64,000 nt of DNA from assembly GCF_000427295.1 (NCBI RefSeq), contig NZ_ATNM01000004.1, forward strand, positions 45,158 through 109,157. Direction: 5' to 3'. Shown one piece after another: positions 19,083-28,495 of the stretch (position 1 is the stretch's first letter; each line of letters starts with the position of its first letter). The stretch comes from Cyclobacterium qasimii M12-11B (GTDB lineage: Bacteria; Bacteroidota; Bacteroidia; Cytophagales; Cyclobacteriaceae). Both the position numbers and the translations under genes were made by a program. A model generated the notes under the pieces. The model worked only from the letters and a program-made list of their open reading frames with translations. It had not been told where the DNA came from and made no database searches.

Positions 19083-20612
19083 TTAATCCAAGTCAGGTTT
19101 TACCCAATTTTTGATGCCTTCAGTATCCTTTTGTTTTTCAAAGTCCACCCAAAAAGGCTTTTCTTTGGCTAAAGGGACCTCTTCGTTGACCATATAAGGC
19201 CTGACCTCGCTCCACCATTCCTCATAGGATCCTCTCATTTGATTAACTAATTCAGGATGTTCTTCAATAATATTCTGTGTTTCTCCTGGGTCACTAAATA
19301 AATCATACAACTCACTGTTGTTCACAAATCGATACTGTTCATTTCTTACTGCAAATTTCTGGTATTTAGAACTGTCTGGATTGGATGTTTCAGCTGTCCC
19401 CACCCAATGGTCTGTACCCTCTGGATCTGAAATGTTTTTTGGGTTTAAAGGCCACCTACCTCCGTGAAAGAAACGCAACCTGTCCTCAGACTCAATGGTG
19501 TCGTTTTTCAAATAAGAAAGAAAGCTTTTTCCATCCAAATTCGGGATATCAGAAATGTCGATATTGGCAATCTCAGCAAAGGTTGGCAGCATGTCATAAT
19601 GATTAAGCATCACATCTACCTCTTGTCCTTTATTGAAATGATTAGGCCATCTTATAAAGAAAGGAACCCTGCTACCTCCTTCGTAAAGACTTCCTTTAAA
19701 TCCTTTCATTCCTGCATTGTAAGTTTCCCCATGTACAATATTGTAACCGCCGTATGTTTTCCCATTGTCTGACATAAAAATCAAAATAGTATTGTCAGCA
19801 ATTCCCCAGGCATCTAGTTTATCCATTAATATACCCAGGTTATGATCAACATTTTCGATCATCGCATAAAAACCCTGGGCATCTGTTGGATAACCTTGAT
19901 CGATGAATTTTTTCTTGTATTCTTCAGGTGCCACAAAAGGTCCGTGCGGCGCATTCGCTGCGATATAGGCAAAAAACGGTTCCTCACTTGAAGACTTCTC
20001 TTTAATCCAGGACAAGGCCTGCGTAAAAAACACATCCGTACAGAAGCCTTCCGTTTTAACAAAAGTACCATTGTGCTTAATTACCGGATCAAAATACTCG
20101 TTGTCTGGAACGTCAGCACAAGAACCTGGATAGGCCTGGCCTATACCACCACCTCCATGAATAAACACTTCGTCAAAACCACGACTATCGGGTTGATACT
20201 CCTGCTCATCCCCTAAATGCCATTTTCCAAATATACCGCTGGTATAGCCACCTCGCTTCAATACTTGTGGCAAGGTGGTAAAACCTAAAGCCATTCTTTC
20301 TCTTTCCAAAATAGTATGCGTAATACCATTTTTAAAAGGATGTCGCCCGCTCATAATGGCAGACCTGGTAGGTGCACAAGTAGGACTGACCTGAAAATCT
20401 TCCAGACTTATGCTCTGCAGTTTCAACCTATCCATATTTGGCGTAGATACATCAGGACTACCGTTGGCAGAAATGTCACCATATCCCTGGTCGTCCGTCA
20501 TCACCAATATGATATTTGGTGGCAACGGCTCTTGTTCATCCTGTTTACAACCAAAGATCAGCATGGCTAGGCCAATGAAGAAAAGTGAATTTTGAAAGAA
20601 AGTGTTTTTCAT
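19083..20612 (-). CDS. arylsulfatase-type sulfatase, lipoprotein
   Basis: A 509-residue type I sulfatase. The formylglycine signature CAPTR (Cys codon 20376-20378, about Cys79) is intact, followed by SAIMSGRHPFKNGITH. Metal and substrate motifs include the N-terminal NIILVMTDDQGYGD, GKWHLGD, and FMSDNGKTYGG. The ATG at 20610-20612 gives a lipoprotein signal with lipobox LIFGC; an upstream in-frame ATG at 20666 would precede it by 18 residues and is disfavoured. The enzyme would be surface- or periplasm-anchored and would remove sulfate esters from polysaccharides or other sulfated molecules after Cys-to-formylglycine maturation. No maturase gene is in the window. It stands apart from both SusCD loci. 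Confidence 0.93.
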   Translation of the reverse strand: MKNTFFQNSLFFIGLAMLIFGCKQDEQEPLPPNIILVMTDDQGYGDISANGSPDVSTPNMDRLKLQSISLEDFQVSPTCAPTRSAIMSGRHPFKNGITHTILERERMALGFTTLPQVLKRGGYTSGIFGKWHLGDEQEYQPDSRGFDEVFIHGGGGIGQAYPGSCADVPDNEYFDPVIKHNGTFVKTEGFCTDVFFTQALSWIKEKSSSEEPFFAYIAANAPHGPFVAPEEYKKKFIDQGYPTDAQGFYAMIENVDHNLGILMDKLDAWGIADNTILIFMSDNGKTYGGYNIVHGETYNAGMKGFKGSLYEGGSRVPFFIRWPNHFNKGQEVDVMLNHYDMLPTFAEIANIDISDIPNLDGKSFLSYLKNDTIESEDRLRFFHGGRWPLNPKNISDPEGTDHWVGTAETSNPDSSKYQKFAVRNEQYRFVNNSELYDLFSDPGETQNIIEEHPELVNQMRGSYEEWWSEVRPYMVNEEVPLAKEKPFWVDFEKQKDTEGIKNWVKPDLD

Positions 20613-20754
20613 TATATGTTCCATTTTGGATTGATTACAAAAATAGCAATAAGATGGGGAAAACAATTGTCATTTGGTTTAATAGCTATTGGGGACGGTT
20701 TTGGGGAATGGTTAATTGTTAATTGTTTTTTAACGTATACTCTTCAATAATCTA

Positions 20755-20811
20755 CTACCGGTGTCTGAGCTTGTTGGACTTCTCTACCGGTGCCTGAGCC
20801 TGTCGAAGGCC
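20755..20811. repeat. imperfect tandem pair of CTACCGGTG...CTGAGC..TGT repeats
   Basis: Two copies of about 26-28 bases lie side by side: 20755-20780 and 20784-20811. The second contains GCCTGAGCCTGTCGAAGGCC, a stretch I recall as recurrent in intergenic DNA of many Bacteroidota. The first copy is a decayed version (CTGAGCTTGTTGGAC). It lies in the spacer 20613-21029, which otherwise holds only low-complexity AC/TC-rich sequence around 20880-20940. Confidence 0.6.
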
Positions 20812-21029
20812 ACCCTGAAGTGAGCAACTTAAAAAAAGTAAGTGGATTTAAAATTGATGACTAAAAATTTTCTCCCCTCTCCCTTCACCACATCTCCTAT
20901 CACTCCATCACTGATCACACCATCTCTTATCATCGATAGCTTTTTTTGAGTGAAAATTTTGGCTAAACCTAATTGGCTTTTAGGCTCAGGGTACATAATG
21001 GGGTCAATGTCAATAGGCTTAGGTTTATA

Positions 21030-21905
21030 TTATTTTTTCCTTTTAAACCATATATAAATTATGATACTGACGGCGACCATAACTGCCAAAATAATGAAAT
21101 ACCCATATTGCCACCTAAGTTCAGGCATCTTGTCAAAATTCATTCCATACACGCCTACGATAAATGTCAAGGGGAGGAAAAATGCAGAAAACACTGTCAG
21201 TAGTCTCATTACGTCATTATTCTTTTGTGCCGTAAATGAAATATAGGAGTTTAAAAGCGCATTAGAATCATCAATTATTTCATCAGATTTAAGAATGAAA
21301 TCTAATACAGTATCTTTTATGTCTTGTAGGTCCGAGACGGATTTATCTAACACCTTAAATTGATTTAAAATGTTCTGCGTGATAAGTAGAATCTTTTTGG
21401 TTAGCCGTGCTTTGGCTTTTTCATAATAAAGATTTTCGATGGAGATATTCCGGCCATTTTTAAGAAAAATCTGTCTCTCAAGTTCATCCATTTTGTCTAT
21501 CTGAATTTTGAGTGGACTTTCAAAGGTGAGTAAAATTTCATTTACTAAACTTAATACCAATCCTTCTACACTATCAAACGTTTTTTCAAAGTGTGCTGAA
21601 ATGAAATCAAAAGGTGCTCTATGAATCGTAAGCAAAGCATTTTCATAAACAAAAAAGGCAATTTTATTGGATATTTGTCCTACTTCAATGGCACGTTCAT
21701 CAGGGGTTGCAGTGTAAGCCCTGAGTATAATAAAAACAAGCTTATCTGAGTGTTCAAACTTAGGTAAATGTCCCGATTCGAGCGCATCCTCCAAAAAATT
21801 CTCGTTGATATCAAAAGGTAAATCCAATGTTTTTAAATCACCTTCAGTAGGATTCTCAATATCTATCCAATGGAAATTACTGAAATTGGTAATGGTCTTT
21901 TTCAT
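21030..21905 (-). CDS. corA: CorA-family magnesium/cobalt transporter
   Basis: A 291-residue CorA/ZntB-type divalent-cation channel. The long N-terminal cytoplasmic funnel domain ends in two C-terminal membrane helices. The selectivity motif is intact as VGVYGMNFDKMPEL at the end of the first helix, and the protein ends with the typical basic tail WFKRKK. It should work as an inner-membrane pentamer carrying Mg2+ inward. It is monocistronic and divergent from the gene at 22291. Length fits the family. Mg2+ rather than Zn2+ or Co2+ as main substrate is by family default. Confidence 0.93.
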   Translation of the reverse strand: MKKTITNFSNFHWIDIENPTEGDLKTLDLPFDINENFLEDALESGHLPKFEHSDKLVFIILRAYTATPDERAIEVGQISNKIAFFVYENALLTIHRAPFDFISAHFEKTFDSVEGLVLSLVNEILLTFESPLKIQIDKMDELERQIFLKNGRNISIENLYYEKAKARLTKKILLITQNILNQFKVLDKSVSDLQDIKDTVLDFILKSDEIIDDSNALLNSYISFTAQKNNDVMRLLTVFSAFFLPLTFIVGVYGMNFDKMPELRWQYGYFIILAVMVAVSIIIYIWFKRKK

Positions 21906-22290
21906 AATAAAATAAATCTTTTATTATTTATCTCGTGAGATTTTTATTTCTTTAATCAAGTAAAAGCCGTTCAATGATTATACGTACCGCCACGCATGTC
22001 CCTACTAGGCTAGAATTACAAAACTAATGGGTTTAAAGGTATTAAAAATATTGATGACTATATGGGATAAATCCCCATGGCTTCCCAGGAATAATTAATC
22101 CTTAAAACTGCATTTGGAAAAGAGTCCAGGGATAATTAAAATCAAAAGAAAATAAGGTACTTGTAAACTTGGCTTAGCCAATGTCTAAATCAGCGGGTGT
22201 AACTGTTTTCCTAGCTATTTCAATGCAAAATAAAAAAGTCATTGTATATTTCCGGTAGAACAAACTGTCTCCTACCCAATCCGAAATACC
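21906..22290. other. divergent promoter spacer
   Basis: This 385-base region separates corA (minus) from the mutarotase-like gene (plus) and must contain both promoters. I see no repeat, riboswitch-like element or small gene that I can support. Confidence 0.5.
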
Positions 22291-23289
22291 ATGCGCAGAT
22301 CTTATGCACTCACCGGCCTTTTAAGTGTTCTAATCATAGCTGCTGGCTTCAATAGATTAGCCAAACCTCCTCAAACAGAAATCAGTAATGGAATAGTAAC
22401 AGCAAAGCTCTACCTGCCTGACCATGAAAATGGCTATTACCGCGCTTCTCGCTTCGACTGGTCAGGAGTGATTTCAAGCCTTGAATACAAGGGGCACAAC
22501 TATTTTGGACAATGGTTTGACAAATATGACCCAATGATAAATGATGCCATCATGGGGCCAGTGGAAGATTTTACCCCACTGGGCTACGATGAAGCAGCAG
22601 ATGGAGGTGTGTTTGTTAAAATTGGGATAGGTGCACTAAAGAAAATCAAGGAAGAAAAATACCGGTTCTCCCATACTTATGATTTGGTAAATGGTGGGGA
22701 ATGGAAGGTAAAGACGCATAAAAACCGGGTGGAGTTTAAACATGAACTAATAGATGCAGATGGATATGCCTATCAATATACCAAAGTTGTAGAACTGGTA
22801 AAAGGTAAACCCAACCTTGAAATCAGACACAAACTGAAAAATACCGGCAAAAAAGCAATCAAAACAAGCGTCTACAACCATAATTTCTTTGTGATCGATC
22901 AGGAACTTACGGGACCAAATATCAAAACCACCTTTCCTTATGACATTTACCTAGACAATAGTGGTGACAAAAAGGTAGTTAATTTTGATTCTTTAGGTGT
23001 TGTATCCGATAGAAGCATAAGCTTTAGCAGGTATTTTAAAAAGGGAGAAAATGTTTATACAAATGCGCTAATGGGTTTTAGAGATTTGCCCGAAGACTAT
23101 CAGTTTTCAGTAATGAACACCAAGACTGGAGCCGGAGTAAAAATCAAAGGGGACAAAGCTTTGGAGAAAATTGTTTATTGGGCCAACACAAGAACTTACT
23201 GCGCTGAACCCTATATTAGACTTGAACTGGAGCCGGGAGAGTCCATACAATGGAAATTTGACTACAGTTTTTTCATTGCAGATAATTAA
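22291..23289 (+). CDS. exported protein with galactose-mutarotase-like fold (predicted)
   Basis: A 332-residue protein with an N-terminal hydrophobic signal segment (MRRSYALTGLLSVLIIAAGFNRLA). The rest is almost all beta-strand with aldose-1-epimerase/galactose-mutarotase superfamily features: SRFDWSGVISSLEYKGHNYFG, a GPVEDFTPLGYDEA loop, and late YNHNFFVI and EPYIRLELEPGESIQWKFDYSF strands. Proteins of this type bind hexoses in the periplasm, and some are epimerases, but the catalytic His/Glu pair cannot be assigned with certainty here. The stop codon lies inside a hairpin shared with the convergent DUF983 gene. Confidence 0.7.
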   Translation: MRRSYALTGLLSVLIIAAGFNRLAKPPQTEISNGIVTAKLYLPDHENGYYRASRFDWSGVISSLEYKGHNYFGQWFDKYDPMINDAIMGPVEDFTPLGYDEAADGGVFVKIGIGALKKIKEEKYRFSHTYDLVNGGEWKVKTHKNRVEFKHELIDADGYAYQYTKVVELVKGKPNLEIRHKLKNTGKKAIKTSVYNHNFFVIDQELTGPNIKTTFPYDIYLDNSGDKKVVNFDSLGVVSDRSISFSRYFKKGENVYTNALMGFRDLPEDYQFSVMNTKTGAGVKIKGDKALEKIVYWANTRTYCAEPYIRLELEPGESIQWKFDYSFFIADN

Positions 23290-23312
23290 TAATGGTTATA
23301 AAAACCATTATT
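23288..23312. terminator. short bidirectional hairpin between convergent stops
   Basis: AATAATGGTT (23288-23297) pairs with AACCATTATT (23303-23312) around a 5-base loop. The hairpin overlaps the stop codons of both convergent genes (23287-23289 and 23308-23310). The stem is weak and AT-rich, so termination strength is uncertain. Confidence 0.5.
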
Positions 23313-23730
23313 TAAAGCTTTCACTATCCCCAAAGTAATAGAGCATTACTACTTTTGAGTACCTCAGATTCCACGGGGCACTTAGTATGGTCGGGATAAA
23401 TATGGTAGCATAATACACCCAAAGTGGTGGATCATTGAACACCAAATAAGTCAGAAAACCAAAAACGACAAAAATGGCCACTCCTACCATATAGGTGAAA
23501 AACATAGATATCTGGTAAAAGCCAGGTTCAGGCATAAAACCATAGCCACATTCTTTACATTTTTTATTCAACTCATTGAAATTCCCTAAATCAGTAGCGG
23601 TGCTTCTAAACATGTCTCCTTCCTTACATACAGGGCATTTACAGTGAAGCATGGCTTTAAATTTAGAACCGCCATTTACTAATTGTCTACGCGCTTCTGA
23701 ATCAAATACTTCCTGACTCGAATTTTTCAT
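23308..23730 (-). CDS. DUF983 family membrane protein
   Basis: A 140-residue inner-membrane protein. A zinc-ribbon-like pair CPVC...CKECG (about residues 33-62) precedes GFMPEPGFYQISMFFTYMVG, the usual DUF983 core, and two membrane helices (about 72-92 and 99-118). The function of the family is unknown; it is widespread in Bacteroidota and Alphaproteobacteria. The start at 23730 fits family length. Monocistronic, convergent with the mutarotase-like gene. Confidence 0.85.
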   Translation of the reverse strand: MKNSSQEVFDSEARRQLVNGGSKFKAMLHCKCPVCKEGDMFRSTATDLGNFNELNKKCKECGYGFMPEPGFYQISMFFTYMVGVAIFVVFGFLTYLVFNDPPLWVYYATIFIPTILSAPWNLRYSKVVMLYYFGDSESFK

Positions 23731-24014
23731 TTGGGTCTATTTTTAATAAATATATCGCTTCTTTTATTGGTAAAAGGACAACCCAATCATAGGCTTATCC
23801 TCCTTTTTCAATCTACTTTAATTAATTTGAAATCTGTTTTTTAAGTTCAATCAAAGCGCCATTATTTTAAAGAATTTCATCTTAGGTTTTATCTTTTTTA
23901 TTACAAAATCCACATATATATTACCCAAATGAATGGGATTAAAACATCAAATTCGGTTGAAAAAAAAACCCCATATTATTGCAGAATTGAACCCAAGGAT
24001 GGTGATCGGGAAAA

Positions 24015-24051
24015 TGTCGGAATGGTTGCTTTATTTGCAAACATTCCGACA
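24015..24051. repeat. palindrome related to hairpin A of the composite elements (partial copy)
   Basis: TGTCGGAATGGTTGC (24015-24029) and GCAAACATTCCGACA (24037-24051) form a 15-bp stem with one mismatch and a 7-base loop. The outer TGTCGG/CCGACA ends match hairpin A at 3532-3568. No hairpin B partner is obvious nearby. It occupies the 377-base spacer 23731-24107, downstream of the broken surface-protein gene, which shows nothing else. Confidence 0.5.
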
Positions 24052-24107
24052 GAATCACGACCTATCTTTACTCAGTACAGATTTTTTTTTATGTCATAGC
24101 ATCCTGG

Positions 24108-25076
24108 TTAAAAAACAATGACTCTCTTGGTTTTAAGAAGTCCTTTATTGTTTCTTATTTGTAAATAATAAGTTCCAGCACCAAAAGAATATTGTGATAA
24201 ATCAAAATCCAGATGATAAGCTCCTTTTTCTAGGTTAAGCTGACCTAATTGGGTAGTGTTCCCCAATGCATTCACCAGCACAAACTCCCAATGACCAGGT
24301 TCATCAGCAACAAATTCTACGCGAACCTTATCATTTGTTGGATTAGGATATAATTTAACCTCTTTACCTAAGGTTTCTGGAAGCTTGGTGGCTTCATCCT
24401 CAAGTTCTGCTTTGGGTTTGGTATCCATGGAAAGAATTCTGGCTCCATCAGTAGACTGTTTGTATACCACGATTCCCGATACCTTAGGATTGTCCTTTAC
24501 TTTAGAAAAATTCACGTTTAAGACACCATCGGTCACACTTATGTCCTTTCCAATATAGACTTCGGACCTATGAGATGCCCCTAATTCATGTACTAGATCA
24601 AGATTTTCCAAGGTATATTGTCCATTTTCGACCTCAACATTGAAGATACGGTTTCCTTCATTTCCCCAATGAATTTCAGCGAAATGCAATTCAACTGTAT
24701 AAATGTCAGCTGTTGGAACAGGAATATCATAGCTAAACTCCCCGTATCTTTCCGTGTAAAATAGCTCGTCATTATCGGAATTGGTTATCTCTTTGGAGTC
24801 ATTTAAATAGGTCCTACCACCTGAATAATATTCGTCAGCCTGCCAGGTTTCTTCTCCAAGTTGCAAAGCCCCCCCACCAGAATTAATCCGCTTAATAAAA
24901 CCAGAATAAGGAATGGAAGAGCTCTTGTACATTACAATTCCTGAAATCTTGCCATTGTCTTTGGTTTTGGATATATCTATGTCCAAAACACCATCTGTTA
25001 CTTGAATATTTTCGGACAATATAACATTCGCTTTTCTCGATCCATTATAGTCCTTATAAAGGTCAATATCCTTCAA
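24108..25076 (-). CDS. C-terminal fragment: malectin-like domain plus T9SS sorting domain
   Basis: This is the 322-residue fragment after the in-frame stop. The Met at 25074-25076 is only the first available start; homologous coding continues upstream to 25301 without a break. It contains the end of the second malectin-like domain, all of the third (KRINSGGGALQLGEETWQAD... to ...KVSGIVVYK) and a type A sorting domain of about 80 residues. Without the N-terminal signal peptide this fragment alone could not be secreted. Confidence 0.8.
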   Translation of the reverse strand: MKDIDLYKDYNGSRKANVILSENIQVTDGVLDIDISKTKDNGKISGIVMYKSSSIPYSGFIKRINSGGGALQLGEETWQADEYYSGGRTYLNDSKEITNSDNDELFYTERYGEFSYDIPVPTADIYTVELHFAEIHWGNEGNRIFNVEVENGQYTLENLDLVHELGASHRSEVYIGKDISVTDGVLNVNFSKVKDNPKVSGIVVYKQSTDGARILSMDTKPKAELEDEATKLPETLGKEVKLYPNPTNDKVRVEFVADEPGHWEFVLVNALGNTTQLGQLNLEKGAYHLDFDLSQYSFGAGTYYLQIRNNKGLLKTKRVIVF

Positions 25077-25301
25077 TTCAAACTGACCATTTTCTACGGT
25101 AATATCAAATATTCTGGAACCTGGTGATTCCCAATAAATTTCAGCTAGATGGAATTCTACGGTGTAAAGCCCATCTTCTGGGGCAGGTAGCTGGTAAGAA
25201 AAGTCTCCAAATCTTTCAGACTGGTAAAGCGCATCCCTATGTGTATTTTTTATCTCTCCGGATTTAATGTTATAGCTATTTCCTCCAGTAAAATACTGAT
25301 C

Positions 25302-27506
25302 TTATAGCCACTGTTCATTCCCAAAATCTAATGCTTCTCCCCCGGAGTTAATTCTTAACTTCTCCGGCTCGGTAGAAACATCATGCTTGTAAACAGCTAT
25401 TCCGGAAATCTTCGCATTATCTTTGGTCGTAATAAATTCAATAGACAAATGTCCGTCTAGAACTTTAATGTCCTCCATCTTAAGTTCATTTGCGGTATTT
25501 GCTCCACCATGATCCTTGAATAAATCAATCACTGAGCCCGGCTCTCCTCCTTCAATGGCCACTTGAAACAATCTTGCACCAGGTTTTTGCCAATGAATTT
25601 CAGCAAAATGCAGTACTACCGTGTACAAACCTTGATCAGTAACCGGTATTTCATAACTAAAGTCCCCATTTCTTTCAGTTTGGTACAGTGCATCATTTTC
25701 GGTATTTTCAATAGGATTTATTTTGAAGTAAACCCTGCCTCCTGTATAATATTGATCTGCCTGCCATTGTTCTCCATCCAAATCAATCGCCTCTCCTCCG
25801 GCGTTAATTCGGACAACTTCTTTCAATTCATCAAACGTTGCTATAGAATTTATCAGCCTTGCTATATAGTTTGTCTTTGTTCCATTGTAATAAACAAATT
25901 CCCCTCCTACTAAAATATTTCCATCAGGAAGTACTGCTATGGCTTGTAAATCCCCAGCTGAAATCACTGTATGAAACCTTGGATCAATTGAGCCATCAGC
26001 GTTTAAACGAAGTAAAGTTTTCTCATTATCACTATCATCGGTTTTTATCAATATTCCTCCGTCTGTAAGAGCCATTATGGAATGGACTGACTGACTTTCT
26101 ATTTCAGCGTTAAATGAAGAATCAATTGTGCCATCAGGATTAAAACGCACAAGCCTTGGATCCAACACGCTGGCGCTTGCACCGCCTCCTGCAAGGATTT
26201 TACCATCCGATTGCACAGCAATTGATGTCCAATTGATATTTAAATCAGAACCAATATTAAAGGAGAGATCTTTTGAACCATCAGCATTCAACCGAACAAG
26301 ACTTCCTGCTGGATTTCCATCTGATCCGGCACCAACGAGAATCTTCCCATCTTTAAGAGCGTATATTGTTAAAATACGGGTATCTGAATCAATTCCTAAA
26401 TCAAAGGAATTGTCCCTCGTTCCATCCTGATTTAACCGGATAATTTCATTGACGTTCTTTCCAAAAGATCTAAATTGCCCTGCTACCAAAATTTTACCAT
26501 CTTCCTGTAAGGCAACGTCAACAATATAAAAATTGGATTCAAATTCAAGATTCGAATTAAAGTCTTGATCCAATTTTCCATCTGATCTTAATCTAAAAAG
26601 CTGATTGACTTGGGTTCCATTAAAACTTTTTATATTTCCATTAACTAAAATATCACCATCTTGCTGCTCATGTATTTCAGTGATAAAATCATCCTGATTG
26701 TCCAATCCTGAACCTGCATTAAAGCTATGATCAAAAGTCCCATTCGTATTTATGCGTACAATATTATAACCTAACTGTCCATTATACCTATTAAATGCAC
26801 CACCCACTACAACCTTTCCATCCTTCTGAACGCCAAAAGCCTTGACTTCATCATCAAATTCGGGTTTTGGATTATAGCTTAGATCAACAGATCCATCTAG
26901 GTTATAGCGGATTATTTCACCTCTATACTCTCCAGCTATTAACTTCCCATCTGCTTGTAATGCAATGGCATTTCCTGGTAAAATTCTATAGGTATCAAAT
27001 GAGAAATCTATCGTGCCATCGGCATTAAAAAGCCGTACTGACTGATTATAGAATTCTGATCCAAATATAGAAAAAATCTTGCCTTCAGGAGTTAATACTA
27101 TTTTAGTAATTTGTCCTTCATACCCTTTTTCATAATCGTAAGTAGTGAAACTAGAATCCATAGATCCGTCCGGATTTAAACGAATAAGGTTGACCGCATG
27201 CTTCAAACTGGTGGAAAATGAACCAGCAAAAATAATCTTTCCATTCCCCAGTACTTTAATAGAATTCACCGTAAACCCATTTTCCTGGGGCCCATAATCC
27301 TCATCGATGAATTTTTCACCAAATGGACTTGGTAAAATGAATGATGGGTCATAGGAACCGTCAGTTTCTAATCGGAACACCTTATTTCCCGTATTTACCA
27401 ATATTTTCCCATCTGCTTGAAGAGCAATGGATTTCACCTCTCTATTAATCGAGTCAGCAGCAATAAATGAAGTATCCTTTGAACCATCAGCATTTAACCG
27501 AATCAT
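25302..27506 (-). CDS. central fragment: delta-60 repeats and malectin-like domain
   Basis: A 734-residue fragment in the frame between the two lesions. It carries 11 delta-60-type repeats of about 45-60 residues, each ending RLNxDGSxDxSF, followed by one full malectin-like domain (VVRINAGGEAIDLDGEQWQAD to KISGIAVYKHD) and the first residues of the next, where it stops at TAA. It has no signal peptide; the Met start is an internal residue of a repeat. Confidence 0.85.
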   Translation of the reverse strand: MIRLNADGSKDTSFIAADSINREVKSIALQADGKILVNTGNKVFRLETDGSYDPSFILPSPFGEKFIDEDYGPQENGFTVNSIKVLGNGKIIFAGSFSTSLKHAVNLIRLNPDGSMDSSFTTYDYEKGYEGQITKIVLTPEGKIFSIFGSEFYNQSVRLFNADGTIDFSFDTYRILPGNAIALQADGKLIAGEYRGEIIRYNLDGSVDLSYNPKPEFDDEVKAFGVQKDGKVVVGGAFNRYNGQLGYNIVRINTNGTFDHSFNAGSGLDNQDDFITEIHEQQDGDILVNGNIKSFNGTQVNQLFRLRSDGKLDQDFNSNLEFESNFYIVDVALQEDGKILVAGQFRSFGKNVNEIIRLNQDGTRDNSFDLGIDSDTRILTIYALKDGKILVGAGSDGNPAGSLVRLNADGSKDLSFNIGSDLNINWTSIAVQSDGKILAGGGASASVLDPRLVRFNPDGTIDSSFNAEIESQSVHSIMALTDGGILIKTDDSDNEKTLLRLNADGSIDPRFHTVISAGDLQAIAVLPDGNILVGGEFVYYNGTKTNYIARLINSIATFDELKEVVRINAGGEAIDLDGEQWQADQYYTGGRVYFKINPIENTENDALYQTERNGDFSYEIPVTDQGLYTVVLHFAEIHWQKPGARLFQVAIEGGEPGSVIDLFKDHGGANTANELKMEDIKVLDGHLSIEFITTKDNAKISGIAVYKHDVSTEPEKLRINSGGEALDFGNEQWL

Positions 27507-28054
27507 ATAGGCTGCCGGCTCAGAATCATAGCTATTAAACCAACCCCAACCAATACCTTACCATCCGGTTGCAGTGCAGTCGCCAATACACTCTCATTGA
27601 AGCCAGAACCTATATTGAAAGTAGGATCTATTGTTCCATCTGAATTTATCCGGACAATTTTAGGAGAGAAATAACCATTGTAATGGCTAAACTCCCCAAT
27701 GGCTAGAAATTTATCATTTGGCAGGGGTAATAGTGAAAAAACATTTGCTTGATTTGAACCATTTTCAAATCCTTCTTCCACTTTAAAAGAAAAATCTTTG
27801 GTTCCATCTTTGTACAATCTTGCTAGGCCTGGAGTAGCCTGTCCGTTAAAGGAAGTAAATCTTCCTGCAACTATTGTTTTATCGTTTGACAGGAGAAGAA
27901 TATCCTGTATTGTATTATTAAATCCGGATCCACCGGACCTATCAAAATTAAAAAATGTAGTATCTAAACTACCCCATTCTTGAGAATAAGCAGGAATTAC
28001 TACAATCAACCAAAAAACCACCGCCAATTGAAAGTCTGAAATATACCTTTTCAT
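27503..28054 (-). CDS. N-terminal fragment: signal peptide and first delta-60 repeats
   Basis: A 183-residue fragment with the genuine start (ATG at 28052-28054) and a signal peptide (MKRYISDFQLAVVFWLIVVIPAYSQ). It holds the first two delta-60 repeats. It leaves its frame at the C4 run 27544-27547, giving an unrelated 13-residue tail and a stop at 27503. Confidence 0.85.
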   Translation of the reverse strand: MKRYISDFQLAVVFWLIVVIPAYSQEWGSLDTTFFNFDRSGGSGFNNTIQDILLLSNDKTIVAGRFTSFNGQATPGLARLYKDGTKDFSFKVEEGFENGSNQANVFSLLPLPNDKFLAIGEFSHYNGYFSPKIVRINSDGTIDPTFNIGSGFNESVLATALQPDGKVLVGVGLIAMILSRQPI

Positions 28055-28495
28055 GATGTATGAATTTAAAAGAAGTAAAATAAGTATGTAAAATAAATAT
28101 CACTGTTAATTTAAGATCTTATTTTGTTTTACAAATTAATGTCAGCACAATACATTATCCTGCTATCCTATTGCTATTTTCTTATCTATAAAACAATTAG
28201 TTTACAATCATAGTTCATCAGAAAACTACATCATCAGGCCACTGATAACAGCACTAAAAAGAAAAAATGATTTCAAAATAAATCCAACCTTAGCACCCTT
28301 GTATACATCAGATATAAAAGGATTAAAATCAAACATTAAAGAATATCTTATGTGAAAATAATTCTACTAATTCTCCATTAATTATGTAAAGTCAAAGGCT
28401 TATATCTTGTAATAAAACTTAAAATTCTTCAACATTTTTGTCAGGAAAGGCAGCATTATAAGTCTACTAATAAGAACTATCCATTTTAACATTTG
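28055..28495. other. divergent promoter spacer
   Basis: About 440 AT-rich bases between the surface-protein gene (minus) and the DUF4833 gene (plus). I see no further gene or defensible element. A short stretch ATCAGGCCACTGATAA resembles one near 1240, possibly by chance. Confidence 0.4.

Larger units (their letters stand above)
24108..28054 (-). pseudogene. giant surface protein gene (delta-60 propeller, malectin-like, T9SS tail) split by one frameshift and one stop
   Basis: Read through its lesions, this is one gene of about 1315 codons. Order: signal peptide, about 13 delta-60-type repeats (RLNxDGSxDxSF with DGKILVGG between them) forming propeller-like blades, three malectin-like carbohydrate-binding domains (RINxGGEA...DQYYTGG...), and a C-terminal type IX secretion sorting domain (VKLYPNPTNDKVRVEF to KTKRVIVF). 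Lesion 1: the run of four C (27544-27547) is one base short; adding one restores LVGGWFNSYDSEPAA between fragments. Lesion 2: an in-frame TAA (25302-25304) replaces the QA of the WQADQY motif in the second malectin domain, while the frame stays open on both sides. The intact product would be an exported carbohydrate-binding surface protein. Confidence 0.85.

Noticed and set aside
18869..19114. 81-codon plus-strand frame with hydrophobic segments
   Set aside because: It crosses the perfect 18-bp hairpin and overlaps the 3' end of the sulfatase gene; composition reflects AT-richness.
20880..20940. Repeated CCATC/ATCAC-like words resembling a short tandem repeat
   Set aside because: No fixed unit or spacing; low-complexity sequence only, not a CRISPR or satellite.
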